6,215 bases of DNA from an uncultured Lachnospiraceae bacterium. GTDB lineage: Bacteria > Bacillota_A > Clostridia > Lachnospirales > Lachnospiraceae. The position numbers were made by a program, and so were the translations under genes. Every line of letters starts with the position of its first letter. Position 1 is the stretch's first letter. Below are positions 6,195 through 6,215 of this stretch, piece by piece. Below the pieces are notes generated by a model. That model made no database searches, had not been told where the DNA came from, and saw only the letters and a list, made by a program, of their open reading frames with translations. The DNA lies in assembly GCA_947175285.1 (NCBI GenBank), contig CAMWMM010000312.1, positions 1 through 6,215 on the forward strand. Reading direction: 5' to 3'.

Positions 6195-6207
6195 ATGATA
6201 ATATCAT
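6195..6207. promoter_or_regulatory. 13-bp perfect palindrome upstream of the SPFH operon
   Basis: ATGATA and TATCAT flank a single A in the AT-rich leader, 46 bp before the SPFH start codon. A further TATCGATA palindrome lies beside it at about 6188-6195. Position and symmetry fit an operator, possibly for the operon's own NrtR-like protein, but AT-rich DNA gives such dyads by chance. The promoter's -35 region is probably beyond the window edge, so no promoter is called. Confidence 0.35.
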
Positions 6208-6215
6208 TTAGATAA

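Overview
The window (about 40% G+C by eye) looks like the chromosome of a low-GC Gram-positive anaerobe, most likely a member of the Clostridia/Lachnospiraceae. The reasons are strong AAGGAGG-type ribosome binding sites, sigma-A-like promoters, U-tract intrinsic terminators, and the combination of a ROK repressor, a polyol dehydrogenase and a DUF2975/XRE pair. This assignment is an inference from style and gene content, not a marker-based identification. All seven genes are read on the minus strand, so transcription runs from high to low coordinates.

Region A (6215 to 3191) is a compact three-gene operon. It encodes an SPFH/band-7 scaffold-like protein without a membrane helix, then an NAD-kinase-fold protein whose GGDGT motif reads GQDGL, then a NUDIX protein of NrtR-like architecture with a C-terminal winged helix. 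Both intergenic gaps are 30 nt, each start has a ribosome binding site, and a hairpin with a U8 tract closes the unit. Two of the three proteins belong to NAD(P)/ADP-ribose-handling folds, and both carry substitutions in their diagnostic motif. This is the best candidate in the window for a poorly described system: an SPFH platform coupled to NAD-nucleotide sensing or metabolism.

Region B (3183 to 2442) holds a small DUF2975 membrane protein followed by a YozG-like XRE regulator, a widespread pair of unknown function. The DUF2975 gene has no obvious promoter or ribosome binding site, seems to lack the first membrane helix, and has a 25-bp hairpin just before its start. It may be decaying, or may be controlled unusually.

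Region C (2400 to 1) is a carbohydrate-response module. A ROK-family repressor has its own extended -10 promoter with a 13-bp palindrome at the start of the transcript, and ends at a strong terminator. Next comes a near-consensus promoter with a 23-bp perfect inverted repeat downstream of the predicted start site, driving a sorbitol/xylitol-type zinc alcohol dehydrogenase that runs off the window's left edge. The two palindromes share the word ACTTTATTAAA, which suggests the ROK protein represses both itself and the dehydrogenase. No tRNA, rRNA, CRISPR array, IS element or attachment site was seen.
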